Assembly (NCBI GenBank): GCA_002375995.1
Contig: DFNI01000010.1
Span: 1 to 47,720, forward strand
Source of the DNA: Acetothermia bacterium UBA3571
Lineage (GTDB): Bacteria; Bipolaricaulota; Bipolaricaulia; Bipolaricaulales; Bipolaricaulaceae
Direction of reading: 5' to 3'
Length of the DNA stretch: 47,720 nucleotides
Positions within the stretch are counted from its first letter, which is position 1; every line of letters starts with the position of its first letter. The notes beneath the pieces were generated by a model. That model was not told where the DNA came from. It saw only the letters and a list, made by a program, of their open reading frames with translations, and did no database searches. The translations under genes and the position numbers were made by a program. Positions 1 to 7,742 of the stretch are shown piece after piece.

Positions 1-111
1 CATGGGTCCGAGGAGGCCCGGGAAGTGATTGCGAGACGCCCTGGGGAAAACCTTATGCCGCGGAGACGGCGGAGAGATGTCCCACCGGAACGGGCCTGAG
101 GTTATGCGGAC

Positions 112-474
112 GTGATCGAGGGGGTGGACTGGGGGTTGACCCGGCGCGCGCTTTCAGAGATGCCGTTACGCGTAACGCGTGACGCGTCACGGGTTTTGGG
201 GCCGATCTACCACTGGACCGAGCCCAGGGTGCGGGCACATGTGACGGTGTGTTTCCTGGCGCTTCTTCTGGAGGTGGAGCTTGAGCGGAGGCTGAGGGAG
301 CAGGGGGTGGGGGCGAGCTTCCGGGAGGTGCTTTCGGACCTTGTGCGGGTAAAGGCGGTGCATTTGGAGGTCAAGGGCAAGCCCTATTTGGCCCGCACGG
401 AGCTTTCCGGACAGGCCTACCAGGGGTTCCGGGCGGCGGGGGTGGCGGTGCCGCCGCGGGTGGTGGAGCTGTAG
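112..474 (+). pseudogene. C-terminal remnant of IS1634-like transposase
   Basis: The reading frame carries a transposase C-terminus only from about residue 30 on. The segment HWTEPRVRAHVTVCFLALLL is typical of the last part of IS4/IS1634-type DDE transposases, where the conserved helix with the catalytic Glu has already passed. The first ~28 codons look like unrelated sequence, and in this frame a TGA lies just upstream, so the catalytic body is missing. The same C-terminal peptide (VKAVHLEVKGKPYLARTEL) is encoded again, inverted, at the right edge of the window, which supports a shared mobile element rather than a host gene. It is not expected to be active. Confidence 0.7.
165..190. repeat. 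Two tandem 12-bp perfect palindromes
   Basis: GTTACGCGTAAC (165-176) and GTGACGCGTCAC (179-190) are each perfectly self-complementary and share the ACGCGT core. They are separated by two bases. They lie where the transposase homology begins, so they may mark a junction, a resolved insertion or a protein-binding site. Function is unknown. Confidence 0.7.
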
Positions 475-549
475 TGGGTACGTGTGCCTGCTAGCCCCTG
501 AAACGCTGATCTTAAGGGAAATCTCTATCTCGCGGTGTCAAACTTGGGT
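191..549 (+). mobile_element. 3' end of an IS1634-like insertion sequence
   Basis: From about 248 to 549 the DNA matches, in inverted orientation, the last 300 bases of the window (47421-47720), including about 75 non-coding bases after the transposase stop. Similarity ends sharply with ...GTGTCAAACTTGGGT at 549, which is taken as the element terminus. The left limit of the remnant is uncertain because the sequence upstream of about 190 does not read as transposase. The family name rests on the encoded C-terminus. Confidence 0.6.
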
Positions 550-562
550 CATAAGTAAGTGG

Positions 563-1720
563 TTAAAATGCTTTACATGGCGGGGCACAAGGAGGATAAA
601 CCATTATAAACCTCGTCAAGTGTCCTCTTCGAGAGGTCTCACGCGGTTCTTGCTCAAAACGAATCGGGGAATCAAAATGCTTTTTTGCTATAAATTGACT
701 TACATACAACCCAAACCCTGTTCCTTCTTTGCTGACTTTTCTGGCAACACGGCCTCGATAAGCCGGATCAAATATTTTTTCTCTTTCATCGTTCAAGATC
801 CGAGGTCCGTAAGATTCTACTAATACTTGTACCCCTCCATTTGGCAGATCTTCTACATAGACATTTACCTGCGAATGCTTAGGGGCATACTTTGCTGCGT
901 TGTCAAGAAATGTGTGGATAATCACAGAAGCAGCCTGCGGATTAGCGACTACTTGATTGTAACTTATGCCAGCAAGATTGAATTCAATGGACTTCGAGCG
1001 AAACATTTCCTTATAAATTTTATAATATTTCATAACCATCTGATGAACTCCAAAGCGCCGACATTCAGAGGATTCATTAAGCCATTCTGGCTGGTAAAGA
1101 AATTTAGATACATTTAGTTTTTCTTCCAATAGTTTTGTTGCATAATATATAGCTTTTTCTTGTTCAGAGGCCTTTTTCAACTTTTCATCAAAATTTGCTC
1201 CTTCATATTTTTCTTCAATTATCACATTAATGTTTTGAGCAATTTGAGCGTTCAATTGTTTATAATCGTGAATTTGGAAAAGTCCCTTTTCTATCTCGGG
1301 CCGAAGTTGTTCCAAAAACTTTTCCTGCCATTCTACTGTCTCAAACCACTCGCGCTTTTTTTTCTCTTTCCATTTTTCTATTTCTACATCCAAATCAGCA
1401 TGAAAATTTTCTAATGCAGCCAAGGCTTTTTCCCAATGACTTTCGAGCACCCGGACAGCTCGGTGTTTTATGTTTTTTCTCCACTTCTTTGTCGGGTGGG
1501 AATAATTCTCTTTGCAAACACCTGCTACAATAACTTCCTGAGTAACACGTTGATAATTATACCCAAAAGGACACACCCCTATATCTTTTGTTTTAGCCAA
1601 TTCAATGCATACCCGCTTTTTGCAACGTCGACAGGTATCGGGCCATTGATAAAGACTCCCGTCAATCAATGTGGAGCCCACAGCTATAGGAAGTGGGAAA
1701 AGGAGTTTTTCGTATATCAT
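563..1720 (-). CDS. Histidine-kinase-like ATPase with N-terminal Cys4 cluster
   Basis: This is a 385-residue soluble protein with a C-terminal GHKL/HATPase fold: N-box FLDNAAKYAP (Asn274), a degenerate G1 box SYGPRI (about 303-308, no canonical DxGxG), F-box IFDPAYRG (317-323) and G2 box GTGFGLY (333-339). IHDYKQL around His151 could be the phosphoacceptor H-box. Near the N-terminus C30-x2-C33-x4-C38-x11-C50 could bind a metal or Fe-S cluster. The middle (100-200) is charged and helical. No transmembrane segment or PAS domain is visible, so it is a cytoplasmic sensor or a non-classical kinase. It overlaps the upstream regulator gene by ATGA, so the pair is co-translated. Base composition is far more AT-rich than the rest of the window, indicating transfer. 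An IS end lies 13 bases past its stop, so the extreme C-terminus (PPCAPPCKAF) may be altered. The input signal is unknown. Confidence 0.75.
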   Translation of the reverse strand: MIYEKLLFPLPIAVGSTLIDGSLYQWPDTCRRCKKRVCIELAKTKDIGVCPFGYNYQRVTQEVIVAGVCKENYSHPTKKWRKNIKHRAVRVLESHWEKALAALENFHADLDVEIEKWKEKKKREWFETVEWQEKFLEQLRPEIEKGLFQIHDYKQLNAQIAQNINVIIEEKYEGANFDEKLKKASEQEKAIYYATKLLEEKLNVSKFLYQPEWLNESSECRRFGVHQMVMKYYKIYKEMFRSKSIEFNLAGISYNQVVANPQAASVIIHTFLDNAAKYAPKHSQVNVYVEDLPNGGVQVLVESYGPRILNDEREKIFDPAYRGRVARKVSKEGTGFGLYVSQFIAKKHFDSPIRFEQEPRETSRRGHLTRFIMVYPPCAPPCKAF

Positions 1721-2340
1721 TTTACATATGCTAATGAAACAATAGAAATTGCCATTTGGAGTAAATCTAAAATCAAACTTCTCACATCAGGATCTTCTAT
1801 GAGTCTATTTAATTTATCAGATAAAATATGAGGATTTCCTTTTCTAATAGCTTTACAAATAATTCGTTTACAACTAGGACTCCCAATTTCCTTAGTAATT
1901 CTATCCACATAATACTCAACAGAAAATCTTTGTTGAAGCAATCTATCCACTTCCCTTTTAAAATCTACATAATCAGCAGATTTAGGCATGACAGCGTCAG
2001 CCAGCCGGAAGAAATCTAGCTGAGTAAGGTCATAATCTGATGCAGAATAAGCAATTACGAATTGGGCAGGTCTCACTTTGCGAATATGTTTCAATACACC
2101 AAAACCTTCGTCTTTACTTATTTCACTTCCAACTCCACGGATATCCAACATTATTACGTCGAAACCTCCTTTCTCGAGCTTTTCGAGATCCGTGACATCA
2201 TGCCATTGCTCAATTGTATATCCATCACGTCGAAAAAGCTCAATGTATGCAAACTCAGCATCATCAATAACCAATAAGCGCCCGCGTTTTTTTATTTCTT
2301 CCCAACCAAGCTGAGGCCAAGAGTATCGTCGCCATAACAT
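1717..2340 (-). CDS. Response-regulator-like receiver protein
   Basis: This 207-residue protein begins with a receiver domain: acidic pair Asp26-Asp27 in LLVIDDAEF, probable phosphoacceptor Asp66 in VIMLDIRG, Ser99 in IAYSAS and Lys120 in MPKSAD. The C-terminal ~80 residues are helical and match no DNA-binding motif I recognise, so output may be protein interaction or enzyme control rather than transcription. The start is the ATG at 2338-2340; the open frame continues further upstream but enters GC-rich IS sequence. It is the first gene of a two-gene AT-rich unit, with the kinase-like gene overlapping its stop by four bases. The partner is presumably the kinase that phosphorylates it. It is bounded upstream by a truncated IS481-like transposase, consistent with mobile cargo. 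Confidence 0.75.
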   Translation of the reverse strand: MLWRRYSWPQLGWEEIKKRGRLLVIDDAEFAYIELFRRDGYTIEQWHDVTDLEKLEKGGFDVIMLDIRGVGSEISKDEGFGVLKHIRKVRPAQFVIAYSASDYDLTQLDFFRLADAVMPKSADYVDFKREVDRLLQQRFSVEYYVDRITKEIGSPSCKRIICKAIRKGNPHILSDKLNRLIEDPDVRSLILDLLQMAISIVSLAYVK

Positions 2341-2372
2341 GGTTTTATTATACTGATGAACAAAATAATAAG

Positions 2373-2693
2373 TCAACTTGCCCCCTCGGGGAGGTGGCGG
2401 CGCAGGATGTGACGGACCGTTCCCTCGGGGATCCCCAGGGCATGGGCGATCCTCCTCCTCCCCCACCCCCGCTCCCGTCGCAACTCCAGCACCCGCTCCT
2501 CCAGCTCCAGCGGGGTGCGGCGGGGGGAACGTTTCGGGCGCCGGGGCCGGTCATAAAGCCCGGCTTCCCCTTCCTCAGTGTAGCGCCGCACCCATTTGCG
2601 CACGGTGTTGCGGGAGACCGAAAACCTCCGGGCCGTCTCCCGGAGGCTCCCGCACTCCCGGTAAACCTCCACGATCTCACGCCTCAGCGCCAT
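2373..2693 (-). pseudogene. Truncated IS481-like transposase (N-terminal HTH part)
   Basis: About 100 residues survive: a helix-turn-helix (SLRETARRFSVSRNTVRKWV, about 15-35), a linker with GLYDRPRRP, and a second HTH (RRIAHALGIPEGTVRHILRR, about 78-98). This order is typical of IS481/IS3-type transposase N-termini. The rve/DDE catalytic domain is absent; the frame breaks at about 2376 where GC-rich sequence abruptly joins the AT-rich kinase/regulator module. The fragment marks the right border of that module. It cannot transpose alone. Confidence 0.7.
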
Positions 2694-2755
2694 CCGTGAT
2701 GCCTCAAAAACCTAATGTTACCGAGGGTCTGGGCTTTGCCTCCTAATCGGGTTAC

Positions 2756-2782
2756 GTAACTGTTTAGCGAAGCGAAGCAGCT
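2756..2782 (+). repeat. IS66 left terminal inverted repeat
   Basis: GTAACTGTTTAGCGAAGCG begins this end. The complement of 4213-4239 matches it at 24 of 27 positions, differing only at positions 16-18. Confidence 0.85.
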
Positions 2783-2887
2783 AGAGAAGACCGGGGAACG
2801 GTTCAGCAGCTCATGGAGCGAACGTCGCTTTTAGAGGGGGCAAATGTAATGTACATTACCTTAGCTTCCCCCTACCCTTGAGCCGCC

Positions 2888-4231
2888 ATGCGCCCTTCCT
2901 ACGAAGATTTGCTGAGGGAGAACCGACGACTACGGGAAGAAAACCAAGCCCTCAAGGAGAGGCTTTCCCGGCTGGAAGCCGAGCTCGCCAGGCTCAGGGA
3001 GGAGAACGAAAGGCTCAGGGCAAAGATCAAGGGCGATCCGCCCCCGCCGGTGAAGCCTGCCCGTGCTGGTCCAGGGAAGAAGCCCGGCCGCAAGCCCGGA
3101 CATCCCCCGGCCAACCGCCCCCTGCCGGCCCAGGTGGACCAAGAGGAGACCTTGACCTTGGCTCATTGCCCCCACTGCGGCACGAAACTCTCCCAGCCTG
3201 TGGAGGAGAGGGTACGGTATGTGGAGGATATCCTCCCACCCCGGGTGCGGGTGACCCGGTATCGGATCCAGCGCTACTTCTGTCCCCGGTGTGGCAAGTT
3301 GGTGGAGAGAAAGCCCCTGGATGTCCTGCCTGGACACCGGTTGGGGATCCGGCTGATGGCCTGGGTGGTGTGGCTGCGGGAGGAACCGCGGCTGCCGGTG
3401 AACCTGATCCAGAGATATCTGGAGCGGGCAGGGGTTTGGGTGGGCCAAGGGGAGATCGAGCGCATCACCTCCAGGGTGGCCGAGGAGCTGGGGCCCCTGT
3501 ACCGAGGCTACCGGGAGGCGCTCCGGTGTGGGGAGGCAGTGAACATAGACGAGACCGGGATGCGGGTGGAGGGGGAGAACCGCTGGCTGTGGGGCGGGGT
3601 GACCAAAGGGCCGGCCACAGTGGTGTTTCAGGTGGACCGGCGCCGCAGCAGCCAAGTGGTGGATGAGCTTCTGGGGGAGGAGTTTTCCGGGGTAGTGGGG
3701 AGCGATTTCTACCCGGCCTACAACGTGCGGGAGGGGAAGAAGCAGCGGTGCTGGGCCCATCTTCTGCGGGCCACAAGGAAGCTGGAAGGAGAAGAGGGGA
3801 AGGCGCTACATCGGGAGCTGAAGGGGATCTGGGAGGAGGCGTGCCGGTGGGTGGCCGAGGAGCGGGGCCGGGCTCCCCCGCAGGAGTGGGAGGAGCGGGC
3901 CCGCCGCTGGGAGGAACAGGTGGGCGAGCTTGCCCGGCGCCCTTGGAGGGATCCCGGGTGTCGGCGGATTGCCAAGCGGCTCCGCAAGCACAGTGGGGAA
4001 CTGTTCACCTTCGCCATCTGCCCTGGGGTGGAGGGGACGAACAACCAGGCGGAGAGGGCGCTGCGTCCGTATGTGGTGAAGCGGAAGATCTCGGGAGGCC
4101 ACCGATCTTGGGCAGGGGCGAGGAAGCACGAGGTACTGATGAGTGTACTTGCTACCTGTCGCCTGAGAGGGGAGGACTTCCTGGCCACGGTGACCACCGC
4201 CCTTGGGGCGACAGCTGCTTCAGCTCGCTAA
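2888..4231 (+). CDS. IS66 family transposase (TnpC-type)
   Basis: This 447-residue DDE transposase starts with a leucine-zipper-like coiled coil (about 5-48), followed by a Pro/Lys-rich linker. A zinc-finger region follows with Cys pairs in HCPHCGTKL and YFCPRCGKL, and then the catalytic domain. The catalytic acids are visible as Asp in NIDETGMRV, Asp in GSDFYPAY and Glu in GTNNQAERALRP; the last motif is diagnostic of IS66. Length and ordering are those of complete IS66 transposases, with no frameshift or internal stop. It would cut and join the element ends, but IS66 mobility often needs TnpA/TnpB, which are absent here, so autonomy is unsure. Confidence 0.9.
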   Translation: MRPSYEDLLRENRRLREENQALKERLSRLEAELARLREENERLRAKIKGDPPPPVKPARAGPGKKPGRKPGHPPANRPLPAQVDQEETLTLAHCPHCGTKLSQPVEERVRYVEDILPPRVRVTRYRIQRYFCPRCGKLVERKPLDVLPGHRLGIRLMAWVVWLREEPRLPVNLIQRYLERAGVWVGQGEIERITSRVAEELGPLYRGYREALRCGEAVNIDETGMRVEGENRWLWGGVTKGPATVVFQVDRRRSSQVVDELLGEEFSGVVGSDFYPAYNVREGKKQRCWAHLLRATRKLEGEEGKALHRELKGIWEEACRWVAEERGRAPPQEWEERARRWEEQVGELARRPWRDPGCRRIAKRLRKHSGELFTFAICPGVEGTNNQAERALRPYVVKRKISGGHRSWAGARKHEVLMSVLATCRLRGEDFLATVTTALGATAASAR

Positions 4232-4239
4232 ACAGTTAC
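4213..4239 (-). repeat. IS66 right terminal inverted repeat
   Basis: This is the inverted partner of 2756-2782. The transposase stop codon TAA (4229-4231) lies inside the repeat, so the gene runs right to the element end. Confidence 0.85.
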
Positions 4240-4290
4240 ACAACCTCAATGCTTGTCGCGATGAATCCCTCGAGGTTAAGATGGGCCGCG

Positions 4291-5301
4291 ATGCATGAGG
4301 CGATGCTGTGGGAACCGTTCGGGGACAAACGGGTGCGGTGTATCCTCTGTGCCCATCGCTGCGTCATCCAAGATGGCAAACGCGGGATCTGCATGGTCCG
4401 GGAAAACCGCGGTGGGACCCTTTATTCCTTGGTCTACGGCCGGGTGGTCTCGGTGGCCCTTGACCCCATCGAGAAAAAGCCCCTGTTCCATTTCCTCCCC
4501 GGGGCCGATGCGCTTTCTCTGGCCACGGTGGGTTGTAACTTCAAGTGCGAGTTCTGCCAGAACTACCACATCTCCCAATATCCTCGGGACCACGGGGGAC
4601 GGGTCTTCGGGGAACGGATGGAACCCGAGGAGGTGGTGCGCCAGGCGGTGAGCTCCGGCTCCCGGGTGATCGCCTACACCTACACCGAGCCCACCGTGTT
4701 CTTCGAGTTCGCGTATGAGGTGGCCCGCCGCGCGCACTCCCTGGGGATAAGGAACGTGTTCGTCACCAACGGCTACATGACCCGAGAGGCCTTGGATGAG
4801 ATCTCCCCCTACCTCGATGGGGCCAACGTGGACCTCAAATCCTTCCGGGACGAGACCTACCGGCGCCACATGGGGGCCACCCTCCAGCCGGTGCTCGACA
4901 CCATCGAGGGGATGCATCAGCGGGGGATCTGGGTGGAGGTCACCACCCTCATCATCCCCGGCCTCAACGACTCCGAGGAGGAGCTCCGCTGGATCGCGGA
5001 GTTCATCCGCGGGATCTCCCCCGATATCCCCTGGCACATCTCCCGGTTCTTCCCCGCCTACAGGATGCACTCCCATCCCCCGACCCCTATCTCGTCGCTT
5101 GTGCGTGCGTGGGAGATCGGGCGGGAGGTGGGGTTGAATTACGTATACCTGGGTAACGTCCCCGGCCAGGGAGAGGATACTGTATGTCCTTCCTGTGGGC
5201 GGGCCCTGATCCGCCGCTACGGGTTCCTGGTGGAGCGGGACGAGCTCGCGGACGGCCGTTGCCCCCGCTGCGGGGCCGAGATCGCCGGCGTCTGGTCTTA
5301 G
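4291..5301 (+). CDS. amrS: AmrS-like radical SAM enzyme
   Basis: This 336-residue protein belongs to the AmmeMemoRadiSam-system radical SAM family. The [4Fe-4S]-SAM motif C82-x3-C86-x2-C89 (GCNFKCEFCQN) is intact. Preceding it are the family-typical Cys residues in RCILCAHRCVI and GICMVREN, and the C-terminus has two CxxC pairs forming a zinc ribbon. The start at 4291 gives the usual MxEA opening; in-frame ATGs at 4249 and 4261 would add an unconserved extension. It lies about 50 bases past the IS66 end and six bases before the methyltransferase gene, so the two are probably co-transcribed. The reaction is not settled for this family, and its usual partners AmrA and AmrB/Memo are not in the window. 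Confidence 0.85.
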   Translation: MHEAMLWEPFGDKRVRCILCAHRCVIQDGKRGICMVRENRGGTLYSLVYGRVVSVALDPIEKKPLFHFLPGADALSLATVGCNFKCEFCQNYHISQYPRDHGGRVFGERMEPEEVVRQAVSSGSRVIAYTYTEPTVFFEFAYEVARRAHSLGIRNVFVTNGYMTREALDEISPYLDGANVDLKSFRDETYRRHMGATLQPVLDTIEGMHQRGIWVEVTTLIIPGLNDSEEELRWIAEFIRGISPDIPWHISRFFPAYRMHSHPPTPISSLVRAWEIGREVGLNYVYLGNVPGQGEDTVCPSCGRALIRRYGFLVERDELADGRCPRCGAEIAGVWS

Positions 5302-5307
5302 CACCCG

Positions 5308-5889
5308 ATGGTGACCCAGGAGCGCCGCGAGAAGATCGCCCGGGTGGTTTCCACGAGGCTCAAGGGCCTGGTGGCGGTGTGTGAAAACTTCGCTAACCCC
5401 CATAATGCCGCGGCGATCCTCCGGACCTGCGAGGCGTTGGGGATCCTCAACGTATACATCATCGAGGAGCTGGTGCCCTTCGAGCCCTCCCGGGCGGTCA
5501 CACAAGGGGCCGAGAAATGGCTCAAGCTCAAGCGTTTTCGCCTGGCCGAGCGGGCCTTCCCCGAGCTGAAAGAAGAAGGCTTCCGGATCTACGCCGCCGT
5601 GCCCGGGAGGGGGGCCATCCCGGTGGAGGAGCTCCCGGTGGGGGAACCCCTGGCCTTGGTGTTCGGGAACGAGAAAGAGGGCGTCTCGGAAAAAGCGTTG
5701 GAGTTCTGCGACGGGACCTTTCGGATCCCCATGTGGGGGTTCGTGGAGTCGTTTAACGTATCGGTGGCCGCCGCCATCTCGCTTTATATAAGTGCCCGGC
5801 GGCGGCGGGAACTCTTGGGGAGGGAAGGGGACCTTTCCTCCCGGGAGGAGGAAGCCCTCATGGCCCACTATCTCAAACTCTCGGCCTAA
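5308..5889 (+). CDS. trmH: TrmH-like tRNA 2'-O-ribose methyltransferase (SpoU family)
   Basis: This 193-residue SPOUT-class methyltransferase has all three SpoU motifs. Motif 1 is NPHNAAAILRTCEALG with its catalytic Arg, motif 2 LALVFGNEKEGVS, and motif 3 IPMWGFVESFNVSVAAAI with the knot-forming Asn-Ser. The order and a short C-terminal helix fit tRNA (Gm18) methyltransferase TrmH more than the longer rRNA methylase RlmB, which has an N-terminal substrate domain. The specific target nucleotide is inferred. It is sandwiched between amrS and the M20 gene with short gaps, in the same direction, which suggests one transcript. Confidence 0.85.
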   Translation: MVTQERREKIARVVSTRLKGLVAVCENFANPHNAAAILRTCEALGILNVYIIEELVPFEPSRAVTQGAEKWLKLKRFRLAERAFPELKEEGFRIYAAVPGRGAIPVEELPVGEPLALVFGNEKEGVSEKALEFCDGTFRIPMWGFVESFNVSVAAAISLYISARRRRELLGREGDLSSREEEALMAHYLKLSA

Positions 5890-5898
5890 GGAGGTGCC

Positions 5899-7086
5899 AT
5901 GGACTTAGCGCAGGTGAAAGGGGCGGTGTGGAAGAGGATCGATGAGATCGCGGATGAGCTGTGGGAGATCGCCCTGAAGATCCACGAGAACCCGGAGGTG
6001 GGGTTCGAGGAGCACAAGGCCGCGGCCTGGCTCACCGAGGCCCTGGAGAAGGGTGGCTTCCGGGTGGAACGGGGCGTGGGGGGAATGGACACCGCCTTCG
6101 TGGCGACGCACCCCGCCCAGGCCGAGGGTCCGGCGGTGGCGTTCCTGGCAGAGTACGACGCGCTCCCCGAGCTCGGCCACGCCTGCGGCCACAACATCAT
6201 CGCCACCATCGCCTTAGGGGCGGGCCTGGGACTTTCTCCGTTCAAGGAAACCCTTCCCGGCAAGCTCATGGTTATCGGAACCCCGGCCGAGGAAGGGGGC
6301 GGGGGCAAGATCAAGCTCATCGACGCTGGGGTCTTCTCCGACGTGGACGTGGCCATGATGGTGCATCCGGCCGATCGGACCCTGGTGGAGCGGGGGTCGC
6401 TCTCCATTACCGAGGTAAAGATCGAGTTCCACGGGAAACCCGCCCACGCCTCCGGGAGCCCCGAGGAGGGGATCAACGCCTTGGACGCCGTGATCCAGAC
6501 CTTCGTGGGCCTGAACGCCCTGCGGCAGCACATCCGGGACGGGGCCCGGATCCACGGGATCATCACCCACGGGGGAACCAAGCCCAACATCGTCCCCGAG
6601 TACGCCGCAGCCCTCTTCTACGTCCGGGATATCGATGACGACTACAAAGAGGAGCTGGTGGAGAAATTGAGGAAGTGCGCTGAAGGAGCGGCGCTGGCCA
6701 CGGGGGCCAAGCTCACCTTCACCCGGGTGGGCCACGAGTACAAGTCCATGCGCCCCAACCACCACCTGGCCCAATCCTTCCGCAAGAACATCGAGGAGCT
6801 GGGCTTCGAAATTGAGCCCCCAAAAGGCGGAATGGGTTCCACCGACATGGGGGATGTATCGCAGGTAGTGCCCGCCATCCACCCCTACATCAAGATCGCG
6901 CCCACCGGCACCCCGGGCCACTCCCACGAGTTCGCCGCCGCGGCCCGCTCGGAGGAAGCACGCAAGGGCATGATCGCCGCCGCCAAGGCGTTGGCGGCCG
7001 TGGCATTGGAACTCTGGCTCGTACCGGGCTTTTACGAAGAGGTGCGGCGGGAGTTCGAGGAGGTGGTGCTCAAGAAGGGCGGCTGA
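5899..7086 (+). CDS. M20 family metallo-amidohydrolase/peptidase
   Basis: This 395-residue zinc amidohydrolase resembles the M20D group (aminobenzoyl-glutamate hydrolase, N-acyl amino acid hydrolase). Metal-binding and catalytic elements are visible: EYDALPELGHACGHN with a His-Cys-His arrangement, TPAEEGGGGK with the general-base Glu, and a later HGKPAHASGSPEEG dimerisation-domain segment. The C-terminal GTPGHSHEF His completes the dinuclear site. A strong Shine-Dalgarno AAGGAGG precedes the ATG by three to five bases. The 3' end overlaps the convergent aspartic protease gene by 17 bases. The substrate is unknown; amide cleavage of an N-acyl or peptide substrate in the cytoplasm is expected. 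Confidence 0.85.
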   Translation: MDLAQVKGAVWKRIDEIADELWEIALKIHENPEVGFEEHKAAAWLTEALEKGGFRVERGVGGMDTAFVATHPAQAEGPAVAFLAEYDALPELGHACGHNIIATIALGAGLGLSPFKETLPGKLMVIGTPAEEGGGGKIKLIDAGVFSDVDVAMMVHPADRTLVERGSLSITEVKIEFHGKPAHASGSPEEGINALDAVIQTFVGLNALRQHIRDGARIHGIITHGGTKPNIVPEYAAALFYVRDIDDDYKEELVEKLRKCAEGAALATGAKLTFTRVGHEYKSMRPNHHLAQSFRKNIEELGFEIEPPKGGMGSTDMGDVSQVVPAIHPYIKIAPTGTPGHSHEFAAAARSEEARKGMIAAAKALAAVALELWLVPGFYEEVRREFEEVVLKKGG

Positions 7087-7381
7087 GGGACCCCATGAGG
7101 AGCGCCTCCACCGGGATCAGGCGCTTCGTCACCGGGTCGGGCGCCAGGGAGAACTGCTCCAGGGTCACCGCGCCCAGGAGGGCCTCCGAATCCGGGTCGC
7201 CGAAGATCACCACCGTAGTGCGCCGTGCGCCGTTGATCTCCACCACCGCTTCGCAGCCGTCACGAACGATGATGTTTCCGTTGGCGAGCCGCAGTCGCTG
7301 CTTGAAAGAAGGCCGGTAGCCCAGCTCCTCGAGGATCGGGCGGGGGATCCAGGCGTAGGTGGCGCCGGTGTCCACCAACAC
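7070..7381 (-). CDS. Retropepsin-like clan AA aspartic protease, start uncertain
   Basis: The 103-residue frame starts at a GTG and opens with LVDTGATYAWIP, the DTG active-site motif of retroviral-type aspartic proteases, followed by the hydrophobic ALLG near residue 71. Such single-domain proteins are usually about 120 residues, with a strand (GxIRxxVxVxNP) before the DTG. That strand is encoded just upstream in the same frame (IIRYPVGVYDPEG), but no ATG, GTG or TTG opens it. The only ATG (7448-7450) is in another frame. Either initiation uses a rare codon such as ATT, or a one-base indel is present. The stop overlaps the M20 gene tail. Substrate unknown. Confidence 0.65.
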   Translation of the reverse strand: MLVDTGATYAWIPRPILEELGYRPSFKQRLRLANGNIIVRDGCEAVVEINGARRTTVVIFGDPDSEALLGAVTLEQFSLAPDPVTKRLIPVEALLMGSLSRPS

Positions 7382-7450
7382 CTGGATCTCTCGCTTGGTT
7401 TTCCCCTCGGGGTCGTAAACCCCAACCGGATACCTAATGATTCCTCTTCC

Positions 7451-7456
7451 ATTATA
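7451..7456 (-). promoter_or_regulatory. Perfect -10 box TATAAT overlapping yidD stop
   Basis: On the minus strand TATAAT includes the yidD stop codon TAA. It would place a transcription start right at the protease gene's 5' end. No good -35 was found at 16-18 bases. Confidence 0.4.
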
Positions 7457-7694
7457 GCCCCGCCTTCCTTTGCCGGGGCTTGGGCTCGGGCACGGGATCG
7501 TAGCCCCCAGGATGCCAGGGGCCGCACTTCACGATCCGCTTCAGGGAAAGCCACCCGCCCCGGATCACCCCGTGGGAGAGGATCGCCTGGCGGGCGTATT
7601 CGGAACAGGTGGGATAGAACCGGCACCGCTTGGGCAGGGCCGGTGAGATGAAGAGCTGATAGACGCGGATCAACAGCACAAAAACTTTCTTCAT
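7452..7694 (-). CDS. yidD: YidD membrane protein insertion efficiency factor
   Basis: This 80-residue protein has the full YidD signature: an amphipathic N-terminal helix (KKVFVLLIRVYQLFISP), then FYPTCSEYARQAI, GGWLSLKRIVKCGPWHPGGYDPVP. The family assists YidC-dependent insertion of inner-membrane proteins. The ATG at 7692-7694 is preceded by a GGGAGA/GAGGG ribosome-binding region; longer reading-frame upstream is not conserved. YidD is usually beside rnpA and yidC, which are not in this window, so the gene has moved from its classic locus. It is divergent from glmU with about 50-80 bases between them. Confidence 0.93.
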   Translation of the reverse strand: MKKVFVLLIRVYQLFISPALPKRCRFYPTCSEYARQAILSHGVIRGGWLSLKRIVKCGPWHPGGYDPVPEPKPRQRKAGL

Positions 7695-7742
7695 ACCCTC
7701 ATTCTCCCTTCCCCGCCACCGGCCGACAAGGCCACCCCAGCG

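Larger units (their letters stand above)
2756..4239 (+). mobile_element. IS66-family insertion sequence, apparently complete
   Basis: The element is 1484 bp with one transposase gene and imperfect terminal inverted repeats beginning GTAACTGTTTAGCGA; 24 of 27 positions match between ends. GTAA termini are typical of IS66. The flanking octamers CGGGTTAC (2748-2755) and ACAACCTC (4240-4247) do not match, so the 8-bp target duplication expected for IS66 is missing. It lacks tnpA/tnpB accessory genes, as in the single-ORF ISBst12-like subgroup. Confidence 0.85.

Noticed and set aside
482..1414. Plus-strand open frames in the AT-rich region
   Set aside because: They are antisense to the kinase-like gene, low in complexity and lack motifs.
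4276..5868. Minus-strand frame of 530 codons opposite amrS/trmH
   Set aside because: Antisense to two clearly conserved genes and His/Gly/Pro-rich.
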